Origin: Syntrophorhabdaceae bacterium
GTDB lineage: Bacteria > Desulfobacterota > Syntrophorhabdia > Syntrophorhabdales > Syntrophorhabdaceae
Length of the DNA: 37,090 nt
Assembly (NCBI GenBank): GCA_036504895.1
Contig: DASXUJ010000022.1
Coordinates: 1 to 37,090 of the forward strand
Direction: 5' to 3'
The number at the start of each line of letters is the position of its first letter. Within the stretch, counting starts at the first letter, position 1. Position numbers and translations under genes: made by a program. Below are positions 1 to 7,749 of this stretch, in pieces. The notes under the pieces were generated by a model. It was not told where the DNA came from, searched no databases, and saw nothing but the letters and a program-made list of their open reading frames with translations.

Positions 1-96
1 CCTTGCCCCTCTCTTTTAATTATGTATCGGATGGGCGGGGATAATCCCCACCTCCCATCACTCTTTCCTATTTCAAACCCTGAAAATAAAATCCTG

Positions 97-903
97 CTAT
101 TCATCTTCCAAGGTATCTATCACGTCGGCTGAAATTATCTCCGAGAAAGCGCCGAAATCGGCTACCTGCCCCACGGGCGAGGTGGAACAGAAGAAAGCCT
201 GCCTGCCTTCAGGAGATTGCTTTATTGCGAGGAGGACGCTTTTCGGTCTCTTCCGGCCCCGGCTTGTGTCGCGACTTTCGATCGTGCGCCAATGGGCATA
301 TTGGGCGAGGGGACTGTCGAAATCGGCGGCCGGGCTGAACTCGATGCCATATTTAACGGAACCGGATTCGTGCCGCACATTTGCGCTCCTTACGATCCCA
401 TGGGCCCGGACCGTGCCGAATCGCGGAAGCTCAATATCAATTAAAAGAGTGGAGCCGGGGGCGAAGCGGAGAGCCGGGCCCGGCAGAACGAAAGAGGCCC
501 CGTGGGGACTGATATCCTCCGCTTCCATGGCTGCCTTCTCATGGGCCGAGGAGAGGGTCATTTTCACCGGGCCTTCCTGCGCGGGCTCCACGCGCGAAGA
601 TTTCCGCCTTTCTACGCGCAGTATCTTTGCGGGCCGGAGGATCGCGATGAGCGTTCCCTCAGGCTCCACGGCCTTTATGGCATATGCCTCTGTTTCAAAC
701 GCGTAGATATAGGATTTATAGCTGTAGCTAATTGAAAGCGGCTCTCCATTGGCGAAGACCGCTTTTTCCCCTTCTATAAAAAGAGACAGGCCCTCCTCGC
801 GATCGGGGTCCGGTCTGAGCCTGCAGTATTCGAAATATCCTCCCCGGCAGACGAGGCTTACCCGGACTTCATGGCTGATTATCTCTCCAAGGTGAATTCT
901 CAT
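97..903 (-). CDS. PilZ-domain protein, probable c-di-GMP effector
   Basis: A 268-residue cytosolic protein. The PilZ signature is complete: RxxxR in RRKSSR (residues 99-104) followed by DxSxxG in DISPHG (130-135), the two motifs that hold cyclic di-GMP. About 95 residues precede them and may form a YcgR-like N-terminal beta domain. A tail of about 55 residues after the PilZ barrel matches nothing I recognise. An upstream in-frame ATG at 942 exists, but the ATG at 903 has GGAGG seven bases before it, so I start there. There is no membrane segment or signal peptide. It stands alone, divergent from the cyclophilin gene. A weak promoter (TTGCCA, GATAAT, only 15 bases apart) may lie about 50 bases upstream. 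Binding of c-di-GMP is inferred from the motif; the output (motility, polysaccharide or other) cannot be read from the sequence. Confidence 0.85.
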   Translation of the reverse strand: MRIHLGEIISHEVRVSLVCRGGYFEYCRLRPDPDREEGLSLFIEGEKAVFANGEPLSISYSYKSYIYAFETEAYAIKAVEPEGTLIAILRPAKILRVERRKSSRVEPAQEGPVKMTLSSAHEKAAMEAEDISPHGASFVLPGPALRFAPGSTLLIDIELPRFGTVRAHGIVRSANVRHESGSVKYGIEFSPAADFDSPLAQYAHWRTIESRDTSRGRKRPKSVLLAIKQSPEGRQAFFCSTSPVGQVADFGAFSEIISADVIDTLEDE

Positions 904-1143
904 TGCGGCGCCTCCGGAAGCCCTACACCTGCGTGCTCTCATTGTTGATTATCATGTATCGGTTGTCTTGGCAAGGGAAATTCATGAATAACACATCAGG
1001 CGGGCGGGACCGGGGTGCGGTCCTGAACCGTTCTGCATCGATTTGACATGGAGGCGCAAATGGGACTACCCTATTGGGGCAGTAAGGAAGGCCCGCCGGG
1101 ACGCGGGCTGGTTCAAAATAACAGCCGGAGCAGGAGGGAGCAG

Positions 1144-1731
1144 ATGAGGCGAGGGTATAGTTTATGTGCGGTCATTTTGGGGGTCATTCTGTTTATGGGA
1201 GCGGCCCATGGGTCGGATCCGGAGCTGACCGCCGTGATCCATACCACGAAGGGCGACATACACCTTACTCTCCTGCCGGACAAGGCGCCGCTCACGGTGA
1301 TGAATTTCGTGCAGCTGAGCAGAAGAGGTTTCTATAGCGGCCTTACCTTTCATCGCGTAATCCCGAATTTCATGGTTCAGGGGGGTGACCCGCTCGGCAC
1401 CGGCACGGGAGGACCCATGTATCAGTTCCGGGATGAGATTTCGCCTGATCTGAAACATAATAAACCCGGTACCCTTTCCATGGCAAACGCGGGCCCCAAC
1501 ACAAACGGCAGCCAATTTTTCATCACCCACGTCGCCACCCCGTGGCTCGATGGGAAACATACGATCTTCGGTTATGTGAAGGGCCCGAAGGACCAGGAGG
1601 TGGTGAACCGTATCTCAGTGGGAGACAAGATTACTTCGATTGAGATCAAGGGAGACACTAAGGCCCTCGAGGACCGGTACAAGGAGCAGCTCGAAAAATG
1701 GGACCGCGTCCTGAAGATGGTAGGCAAGTAA
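1144..1731 (+). CDS. Exported cyclophilin-type peptidyl-prolyl cis-trans isomerase
   Basis: A 195-residue PPIase that catalyses cis-trans isomerisation of Xaa-Pro bonds in folding proteins. The start at 1144 is fixed by AGGAGG just upstream; an in-frame ATG at 1048 lacks support and would bury the signal peptide. Residues 1-23 form a Sec signal (basic start, hydrophobic stretch, small residues near AHG), so it should act in the periplasm. The cyclophilin core runs from about 28 to 180 and keeps the active-site pattern: FHRVI (catalytic R71), MVQGGD (Q79), [14 protein letters not shown] (113-126), W134 and H139. The C-terminal 25 residues are a charged helix. It appears monocistronic; a 6-bp hairpin (1091-1108) lies in its leader. 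Function is secure from the family, the client proteins are not known. Confidence 0.93.
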   Translation: MRRGYSLCAVILGVILFMGAAHGSDPELTAVIHTTKGDIHLTLLPDKAPLTVMNFVQLSRRGFYSGLTFHRVIPNFMVQGGDPLGTGTGGPMYQFRDEISPDLKHNKPGTLSMANAGPNTNGSQFFITHVATPWLDGKHTIFGYVKGPKDQEVVNRISVGDKITSIEIKGDTKALEDRYKEQLEKWDRVLKMVGK

Positions 1732-1868
1732 GGTCTCTCAAGAAAACCACCGGGCTTAAAGGAAGAACAGGCGCCTTGAAACCCGTCGGATGAGTGGTTA
1801 TGCTTAAGGCATATATACATTCGAGGATCCTCTTTCCCTAGAGGCGCCTGCAGGCTTCGGGCCGCCTC

Positions 1869-1898
1869 TTACCCGCAGTACCGTCATTTAAATATAAA
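1869..1898 (+). promoter_or_regulatory. Possible sigma70 promoter for the PLD-like gene
   Basis: TTACCC and TATAAA are separated by 18 bases, about 75 bases before the ATG at 1972. The -10 matches five of six consensus bases but the -35 only three of six, so support is weak. Confidence 0.3.
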
Positions 1899-1971
1899 TA
1901 AGGGAAATAAGACGCGGGAGGATCCATATTTCCTGCCGGACCATTCATGAGGCAGGACAGGGAGTAGTAAT

Positions 1972-2844
1972 ATGATGAAAAAGATTCAAAACATAATAGC
2001 CTTTGTAGAGTTTTTGGCCGGCGCGGGACTCGCGATTTTCTTCCACCTCGTGCTCCATTACGAGCAGGCTGCCTATATAATATTCGGGATCGGCATCCTC
2101 CTCTCCCTCGGCACTTATCTGGTGCGGGAAGATATAGAAAAGACAAGGGATACCCTGCTCGAGGAGTATCACAAGGCACATGAAACCACATTCATGCTCT
2201 CTCAGATCACCGACGCCGAATGCCAGGCCAAGGCGCAGGAAGTGATGGCTTCGGCGAAGCGCACCCTCTCACTCCTGAAACACGGACGGATCCCCCTCGA
2301 TGAAAACGAATTTTATCTCGAGGCGGCGAAGTGCTGTGACCAGGCCCTTCACGACATCAAAGCCATCGACCCCCTTAACCAGGGTTGGACCTCCAGGGCT
2401 GCGTTGCTCAACCTTGTCCAGGCCAACGCCCGTGCCTTGGAGCGGGGCGTGAAGATAACCCGTGTTTTTGTGGTGGACCGGGAGGAGTTATTGGGCGCCG
2501 AAGGCCAAAACGTGCTCCTGGGGCAGTTTCAGGACGGGATCGAGGTTCGTATAGTCTATCGCGACGAAATTCCGGCTGCGAAAGGCGACATGGTCAGCTG
2601 GGAGAACAACAGTTCTTTCGATCTTACTATTTATGACGATAAGGTGATGATGGGGCTCGTCATGAGCGGGACCAAATATTTCGGAACAAAGACCCGGGAA
2701 GCGACCCATATGGAGAAATACCTGCGCCTCTTCGACCTGATCAACAATGCCGCCCATGGGGCAGTCGAACAGGACGGCGCCGTCATTCCCGCGATCGGGT
2801 ACCGCCTTCAGGAAGTTTCCGACAGAACGGCTGAGCTTGTTTGA
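1972..2844 (+). CDS. Membrane-anchored protein with degenerate PLD-like domain
   Basis: A 290-residue protein of unknown function. Two hydrophobic segments at about 8-28 and 33-51 form a hairpin in the membrane, leaving both ends on the same side. A helical linker follows (about 52-130). The C-terminal half (about 145-275) reads like the phospholipase D fold: ARALERGVKITRVFVVD, then QFQDGIEVRIVYRDEI, then SSFDLTIYDDKVMMG. The catalytic HxKxxxxD motif is absent, so it is more likely a binding or sensor domain than an enzyme. GGGAG precedes the start. It converges on the ECF operon and has no co-directional partner. The fold assignment is my inference from the beta-strand pattern, and no named family is certain. 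Confidence 0.75.
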   Translation: MMKKIQNIIAFVEFLAGAGLAIFFHLVLHYEQAAYIIFGIGILLSLGTYLVREDIEKTRDTLLEEYHKAHETTFMLSQITDAECQAKAQEVMASAKRTLSLLKHGRIPLDENEFYLEAAKCCDQALHDIKAIDPLNQGWTSRAALLNLVQANARALERGVKITRVFVVDREELLGAEGQNVLLGQFQDGIEVRIVYRDEIPAAKGDMVSWENNSSFDLTIYDDKVMMGLVMSGTKYFGTKTREATHMEKYLRLFDLINNAAHGAVEQDGAVIPAIGYRLQEVSDRTAELV

Positions 2845-2925
2845 GCCCGGCGCCCTGTGCACGACTCGCAGCCTCCTTAACAAATAGGGTAATTTATCCT
2901 GGTTGGACGAGCAAAAAGGGGAGGG

Positions 2926-3720
2926 CTACATTCTTCCGGCCATAACCACGCCCAAATCGAGGCCCAGCCTCAGATAGAGACAGAGGGCGACAAGAATCGA
3001 GAGAGAAGCGAGGATCGCCCAATCACGCGTTTTCATGACCGGCTCGTAATAGAGGGTACGGGCCGCATCGGGAGTAAACCCCTTTGATTCAAGGGCCATG
3101 GCGAGAAGATTGGTGTAGCGGATGGCGGAGATGAACATAGGGACCGCGAGGGGGATGAGCTTCCCCATACGCAGGGCGGGGTTCTTTGATTCGAGGTCGA
3201 GGCCTCGTGATACCTGGGCTTCCACGATGGTCGCCCCCGCCCCCGCGAATGTGGGTACAAGCCTCAGTGCCGTGGATAGGGCAAAGGCTACCGGGTAGGG
3301 CAGCTTCATTTTAATGAGCCCGTTGGTCATCTCTTCATTTCGGGTCGTGGCGAGGAGCAGAAGGCCGGTTATTACGAAGGTGGCGAGCCTTAAGCCCATA
3401 GCAACGCCGAAGAGGAGGGACTCCCGGCTCACTTTCAGGGACCGCCACGACCACAGGGTAGTCGGTCCCTCCGCGAAGAACGGCCAGAGCGCCACGCTGA
3501 ACAGTACCAGGAGCATGAGGATGAGGCGGAGTTTCCACAGGGCGCCGATCGCATGGGCCGAGACTGCCGTGCATACTATTGCCGCGGTAATGAACGCCAC
3601 ATAGAGAGGATCGTTGAAGGAGAGGGTCATGGCAAAAAGCATGATCGTTCCTATCATCTTGGTTCTCGGATCGAGGCGGTGAAGCCACGAATCGCGGTCC
3701 TGGAAGAGGGAGATAATCAT
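2926..3720 (-). CDS. ecfT: ECF transporter transmembrane component EcfT
   Basis: A 264-residue integral membrane protein with about five to six hydrophobic segments. It couples ATP hydrolysis by the EcfA ATPases to the substrate-binding S component in energy-coupling-factor importers. The two coupling-helix motifs that dock into the ATPases are visible as SRG (171-173) and SKG (212-214), both of the x-R/K-G type expected for EcfT. Its ATG overlaps the stop of the ATPase gene by four bases (ATGA), so the two are translationally coupled. It is the last gene of the operon. The family is confident; the transported vitamin or cofactor is set by the S component, which I could not assign. Confidence 0.93.
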   Translation of the reverse strand: MIISLFQDRDSWLHRLDPRTKMIGTIMLFAMTLSFNDPLYVAFITAAIVCTAVSAHAIGALWKLRLILMLLVLFSVALWPFFAEGPTTLWSWRSLKVSRESLLFGVAMGLRLATFVITGLLLLATTRNEEMTNGLIKMKLPYPVAFALSTALRLVPTFAGAGATIVEAQVSRGLDLESKNPALRMGKLIPLAVPMFISAIRYTNLLAMALESKGFTPDAARTLYYEPVMKTRDWAILASLSILVALCLYLRLGLDLGVVMAGRM

Positions 3721-5393
3721 CCCCCGAGCTCCTTTACCAGGCCCTCTACGGTGAGTGCGCCCGCCCCGAGCCAGTTGCTGAGGCGGACGAGCCCCGAGGG
3801 GGCAAGAGACGCCCGGGCAAGCCTTTCTTCATCCCTGAATACGCGCCGGGTGGGGCCGTCCGAGATGATTTCGCCTTCCCGCATGACCACGACCCTCGAC
3901 GCAAATGATTCGGCGATCCACATGGCGTGGGTGATGATGACGATGGTATGGCCTCGCTCGTTCAGGTCCCTGAGCATCTTCATCGTTTCCACCTGATAGG
4001 TATAATCGAGTCCCGTGGTCGGTTCGTCGAGGACTATTATCTCAGGTTTTACGGCGAGTACGGAGGCGACGGCCACCCGCTGGCGCTCCCCGCGGGTGAG
4101 GAGAAATGGCGATCTTTCCTCATACCCCATGAGGCCGGTGGCCTCAAGGGCCCTCATCACGTTTTCTTCCACTGTGTTCGTGCTTTCACCAAGGGTTCTG
4201 GGCCCGAACCCGACCTCCTCGCGCACGGTGGAGGCAAAAATCTGGTGGTCGGGGTTCTGAAAGACGTATCCCACCAATCTCGCGAGATCGCGCTTCCGAA
4301 GCTCTCCTGTGGTCCTGCCCATTACATTCATGCAGCCTGAGGCAGGCATAAGAAGGCCGTTGAAATGTTTTGCCAGGGTCGTTTTTCCGGAGCCGTTCTG
4401 GCCCAGAAGGGCCACGAATTCTCCCCTGCCTATGGAGATATTGACCGATTTGAGGGAATCCCCATGATTTCCGGGATAGCGGAAACAGAGGTCGCGGGTC
4501 TCCAGAACCGGGTTTCCGGTCCAGGGGGATTCGATCGGGTCAAGGGCCGGACGCGTTTCAGGTCCGGCGAGATTCTGCGCGGTCATGAGACCCTTTGCCT
4601 CCTCGAATGTCAGGGGGGAGCCTGGCCAGCCCATGGACTGGAAGAGGGAGATCGTCGGGGGCGTCATGACCCCGCAGGATTCGAGGAGGCCGGGACTTGA
4701 GAAGATCCGGGCCGTTGAATCAACGGCGACCAGCTCACCCTCTTTCATGAGCCACAGGACATCGGCGCCCGCCACGTTCTCCGGCTCGGTGTCAACCATA
4801 ATCAGGGTCCTTTTCCGCTCCCTCAGCCTGCCTGCGAGGGAGAGCACGTCCCGCCGCCCCCTGGGATCGAGGTCGGTCACGGGCTCGTCCAGAAGGAGGA
4901 CGTCGGGCTCTATGGCAAGGACCGAGGCGATGGCGAGGCGTTGTTTCTGGCCCCCCGAAAGGGTGGCTGAATCGCGGCTGCCCAGGCCGTTCAGACCCAC
5001 GAATGCGAGATAGCGCTCAACGCGCCCTCTGATCACGTCACGGGAAAGACGCTGGTTTTCAGGGCCGAAGGCAACCTCGAGCTCCACGTTCGAGGAGAAG
5101 AGTTGGGCCTCGAAATCCTGGAGCACGAGGCCCGCCATGGCGGAAAGCTCCACGATCCCGCGGCTGCCGACATCTTTCCCTTTTATTTTCACCCCGCCCT
5201 TGAATTCTCCCTTGAAGAACCTGGGTATAAGCCCGTTCATCGTGTTCAGGAGGGTTGACTTTCCCGCCCCTGAATGGCCCATGATTGCGACGAAGGCCCC
5301 TTCCTCCACCACGGCGCTTATGTCTTTGAGTGCCTTCTCGAGGCTGCCCCGGTAGGTGAAGGAGAGGGAATCGATAGTGACTGAGGCGGCCAT
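3717..5393 (-). CDS. Fused double ATPase of an ECF transporter (EcfA-EcfA')
   Basis: A 558-residue tandem ABC ATPase that powers the ECF importer from the cytosolic side. Half 1 has Walker A GHSGAGKST (39-47), signature LSGGQKQR (145-152) and Walker B VLLLDEP (165-171). Half 2 has Walker A GQNGSGKTT (331-339), signature LTRGERQR (432-439) and Walker B IIVLDEP (452-458). The halves are unequal: half 1 reads MVDTEPE where the H-loop histidine is expected, and half 2 has a changed signature, while half 2 keeps the histidine (IITHAMW). Because each site pairs the Walker motifs of one half with the signature of the other, this gives one canonical and one degenerate site. The start lies six bases after the S-component stop with no obvious Shine-Dalgarno, suggesting coupling. 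Confidence 0.94.
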   Translation of the reverse strand: MAASVTIDSLSFTYRGSLEKALKDISAVVEEGAFVAIMGHSGAGKSTLLNTMNGLIPRFFKGEFKGGVKIKGKDVGSRGIVELSAMAGLVLQDFEAQLFSSNVELEVAFGPENQRLSRDVIRGRVERYLAFVGLNGLGSRDSATLSGGQKQRLAIASVLAIEPDVLLLDEPVTDLDPRGRRDVLSLAGRLRERKRTLIMVDTEPENVAGADVLWLMKEGELVAVDSTARIFSSPGLLESCGVMTPPTISLFQSMGWPGSPLTFEEAKGLMTAQNLAGPETRPALDPIESPWTGNPVLETRDLCFRYPGNHGDSLKSVNISIGRGEFVALLGQNGSGKTTLAKHFNGLLMPASGCMNVMGRTTGELRKRDLARLVGYVFQNPDHQIFASTVREEVGFGPRTLGESTNTVEENVMRALEATGLMGYEERSPFLLTRGERQRVAVASVLAVKPEIIVLDEPTTGLDYTYQVETMKMLRDLNERGHTIVIITHAMWIAESFASRVVVMREGEIISDGPTRRVFRDEERLARASLAPSGLVRLSNWLGAGALTVEGLVKELGG

Positions 5394-5399
5394 GGGGGC

Positions 5400-6146
5400 T
5401 TACATGAGAAGACAGCCGAGAATGATGATCCCGGCAGACGCGGGGCCGAGTATACTCGGGGGGAGGTAAGGGATTAACCCGCTGGTGAGTCCGAGAACGA
5501 CCCCGGCCGTGAGGACCCATGCACCCAGAGGGCCGGTCGCGCGCCGGACGGGCCGCTCGAGATCCATTACATCGATCCAGAGGAGACCCAGTTGTCCCCG
5601 CGTGATATCATAGACGGCAATCAGGAGAAGGACGCCCACCATGCCGCCGACCACATTATTGAGAACGATAATTTTGGAGAGGACCGAATAGGGGACGATG
5701 CCGAGCAGGTCGACCCAGACGGCGATCATCACAGCGCATACACCACTCGAAAGCATGGTGATAAGGATGTACCTCACCCAGCTGAGAGGGTTTCCCGCCT
5801 TCCACTCGTAATGCTTTCCGGCAATGGGCGCGAGATTGATCCAGAGCGAGTAGATCGCATAGCCCTGGAGGAGGTTGCCCACGAACCCTCCCAGAGAGCC
5901 TGGGCCGAAGGTGCCGCCGAAGACATCGCCGATGAGGTTGCCCAATCCGAGCCCCCATGCCCCGGCAGGCCCGAAAAGAAAGCCGAAGACCACGAGGAAG
6001 ACCCCGGCCACTCTCACTTCGGCAATACCTGGAACCAGAGGGATGGCAGTCTTGAAGGCGATAAGGGCCGCCGCATAGATAGCCGCGCAGACGGCTACGA
6101 GCACGATCATTCTCGTGTTCTTCCACATGGAAAAGAGGTAGGTCAT
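5400..6146 (-). CDS. ECF transporter S component, substrate unassigned
   Basis: A 248-residue hydrophobic membrane protein with about six to seven segments, first in an operon with the ECF ATPase and EcfT genes. S components bind the vitamin, cofactor precursor or metal in the membrane plane. The N-terminal part shows a pattern common in vitamin-type S components: an arginine-containing strip (GIAEVRVAGVF), then FGPAGAWGLGLGNLIGDVFG and a GPGSLGGFVGNLLQGY stretch. This loosely recalls QueT-like proteins, but I would not name a substrate. No vitamin riboswitch fits in the leader, which is only about 47 nt from the predicted transcription start. The start is the first ATG, with AGGAG 11 bases upstream. 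The dedicated gene order makes its role in the transporter firm. Confidence 0.85.
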   Translation of the reverse strand: MTYLFSMWKNTRMIVLVAVCAAIYAAALIAFKTAIPLVPGIAEVRVAGVFLVVFGFLFGPAGAWGLGLGNLIGDVFGGTFGPGSLGGFVGNLLQGYAIYSLWINLAPIAGKHYEWKAGNPLSWVRYILITMLSSGVCAVMIAVWVDLLGIVPYSVLSKIIVLNNVVGGMVGVLLLIAVYDITRGQLGLLWIDVMDLERPVRRATGPLGAWVLTAGVVLGLTSGLIPYLPPSILGPASAGIIILGCLLM

Positions 6147-6199
6147 GGCCTCGAAGTCTCCTGTTCGTGAGGGGTTATGGCGTGCAGTCCGATGACCTG

Positions 6200-6229
6200 A
6201 ATATATGATAGGTACGGTTTCCCTGTCAA
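6200..6229 (-). promoter_or_regulatory. Sigma70 promoter of the ECF operon
   Basis: On the minus strand a perfect TTGACA (6229-6224) is followed after 18 bases by TATATT (6205-6200). The predicted transcript starts near 6193, about 47 bases before the S-component ATG. Confidence 0.7.
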
Positions 6230-6365
6230 TGAAGAAAATAGACGGGTCATCCCGATTGCCTTCAGGGTTCGTCTTTGCGCCCTTCCGTTGACAGCGGTCG
6301 CCGGGGGGTTATATTACGATCAGCCGCTCCCGGGATGGGAGTGGGAAGGAAAGGAGGAAAGGATA

Positions 6366-6833
6366 ATGTATCTTTATCTCGTGCAGCATGGAGAGGCAAA
6401 GGGGGAGGCAGAGGACCCTGAAAGGGGCCTCACGGGAAAAGGCGTGGAGGACGTGGACCGGGTTGCCCAATAGGCGGCCGGCGTGCAAGTAAAGCCTACT
6501 GCGATCCATCATAGCGGAAAGGCCAGGGCGCGGCACACCGCGCTGATCCTGGCAGACTTCTTACGACCCCCGGAAGGTATTCGCGGCAGCGGCGGCCTGG
6601 GGCCCACGGATAATCCCGAGGTGTGGTACAAGCTCCTTGCCGGGATGGAGGAGGACGTGATGCTCGTGGGTCATCTGCCCCTTCTTTCGAGGCTTACGGG
6701 AATGCTCCTTGCCAAAGACAAAGAAGAGACGATCGTCGATTTCAAGATGGGCGGCATGGTCTGCCTGAACAGGATCCATTCTGAAAAATGGCAGATAGAG
6801 TGGATGATCATCCCCGAGCTTATAAGGGGATAG
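6366..6833 (+). pseudogene. sixA: SixA-like phosphohistidine phosphatase interrupted by in-frame amber codon
   Basis: The frame encodes a 155-codon histidine phosphatase, the normal SixA length, which removes phosphate from histidines of phosphorelay proteins. A good AGGAGG lies before the ATG at 6366. Codon 36, TAG at 6471-6473, breaks it, but the same frame continues without a shift to the stop at 6831-6833. Both sides of the break keep family features: LVQHGEA with the phospho-acceptor H8 upstream; SGKARARHTA and VGHLP with the second histidine downstream. This looks like a single-base nonsense change. A GTG at 6483 could restart a 116-residue product, but that would lack H8. Alternatives are sequencing error or readthrough. 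TAG ends many other genes here, which argues against general amber recoding. Confidence 0.8.
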
Positions 6834-6863
6834 AAGGGCAGCACGGCATGCATCACCGGTCCG

Positions 6864-7607
6864 TCAGGACCTGAGGTACCGGAGCGCCATCCAGATCCCT
6901 ACCGCCGCGAAGATCACACGCAGATACGCATCGGGCAGGGCCCCCGCCGACACGGCGCCCAAAAAACCGCCCGCCAATGCCCCCGCGGCGAGTCCCCATG
7001 CAATATCCTTCCTCACATTGCCGAGCCTGTAATGGGTGAATGCCCCGCTTATACTTATCGGTACCATGGCGAGGAGCGACGTGCCCTGGGCCAGGTGCTG
7101 GCCCATGCCTGCGAGCATGACCATGAGGGGCACCATGACTACCCCGCCTCCCACGCCCATCATACCCGAGAGGAAGCCCGTGGCGCAGCCGATAAGAAGA
7201 AAGATGACGGCGCTTGCCCAAGGGGAGAGGGGTCCCCCTGGTCCGGGCACGTAGCTTTTAAAAATGAGCATGAGGGACGCGAAGGCTATGAGGCACCCGA
7301 AGGCCCTCCTCAGTCTTCTCTCCGGTAGGGAATGGGCGAAGAGCGCGCCCAGGCGGGCGGTAAAGATCGCGCTCACGGCGACGAGGGCCGCTCTCATCCA
7401 GTCCGCGTTCCCCTGAAACAGATAGGTGGCCGCCGCCACGGATGCGGTGAAGGCAATGGCGACCAGGCTCGTCCCGTGCGCCTGGTGCTGCGTCACCTTC
7501 GCGAGCCACGTCATGAGAGGTATCATGATGATGCCTCCTCCCACGCCCAAAAGGCCGCCCAGAAGTCCCCCGAGAAACCCGCTTATCAACCCTACAAGCC
7601 AATTCAT
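6864..7607 (-). CDS. TauE/SafE-family membrane transporter
   Basis: A 247-residue, strongly hydrophobic protein of the TauE/SafE (DUF81) family, members of which export sulfite, sulfoacetate or other small organic anions. The family's internal duplication is clear: GGLLGVGGGIIMIPLM near residue 20 and GMMGVGGGVVMVPLM near residue 145 occupy equivalent places in the two halves, each followed by a QHxAxGTSL segment (HQAHGTSL, HLAQGTSL). About eight membrane segments are expected. GGAG lies ten bases before the start. It is a single gene that converges with the interrupted sixA and is divergent from larE. The substrate cannot be told from sequence; a link to the sulfur chemistry of LarE next door is only a suggestion. 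Confidence 0.92.
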   Translation of the reverse strand: MNWLVGLISGFLGGLLGGLLGVGGGIIMIPLMTWLAKVTQHQAHGTSLVAIAFTASVAAATYLFQGNADWMRAALVAVSAIFTARLGALFAHSLPERRLRRAFGCLIAFASLMLIFKSYVPGPGGPLSPWASAVIFLLIGCATGFLSGMMGVGGGVVMVPLMVMLAGMGQHLAQGTSLLAMVPISISGAFTHYRLGNVRKDIAWGLAAGALAGGFLGAVSAGALPDAYLRVIFAAVGIWMALRYLRS

Positions 7608-7714
7608 GGAAATAAAGCTCCTTAGGCACGCGCCATCTTCGCACCACGCCGAATATTATCACGTCACCGGGGATTAATCCATTTTCCCCTTCCAGGGCCC
7701 GCAGCGGCCCCGTG

Positions 7715-7744
7715 TTGCGGACGGATCATGTATCCTGCTATATT
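7715..7744 (+). promoter_or_regulatory. Possible promoter giving a near-leaderless larE message
   Basis: TTGCGG and TATATT lie 18 bases apart, with the -10 ending five bases before the ATG at 7750. The -10 is good and the -35 poor. If real, the larE message would be essentially leaderless, which fits the weak ribosome site (AAGAG). Confidence 0.3.
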
Positions 7745-7749
7745 AAGAG

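Noticed and set aside
1-96. A small hairpin (GGGGATAATCCCC near 38-50) as terminator for the PilZ gene
   Set aside because: The stem is short and no T-run follows on the minus strand; no gene was seen in these bases.
6147-6199. A vitamin riboswitch ahead of the ECF operon
   Set aside because: The leader from the predicted start is about 47 nt and shows no preQ1, THF, TPP or cobalamin core that I can recognise.
6471-6473. Pyrrolysine or general amber recoding in sixA
   Set aside because: TAG ends many other genes here (PilZ, MFS, AroE-like, Pat-like, sixA itself), and no pyl gene is in the window. A local mutation is simpler, so recoding is kept only as a test to exclude.
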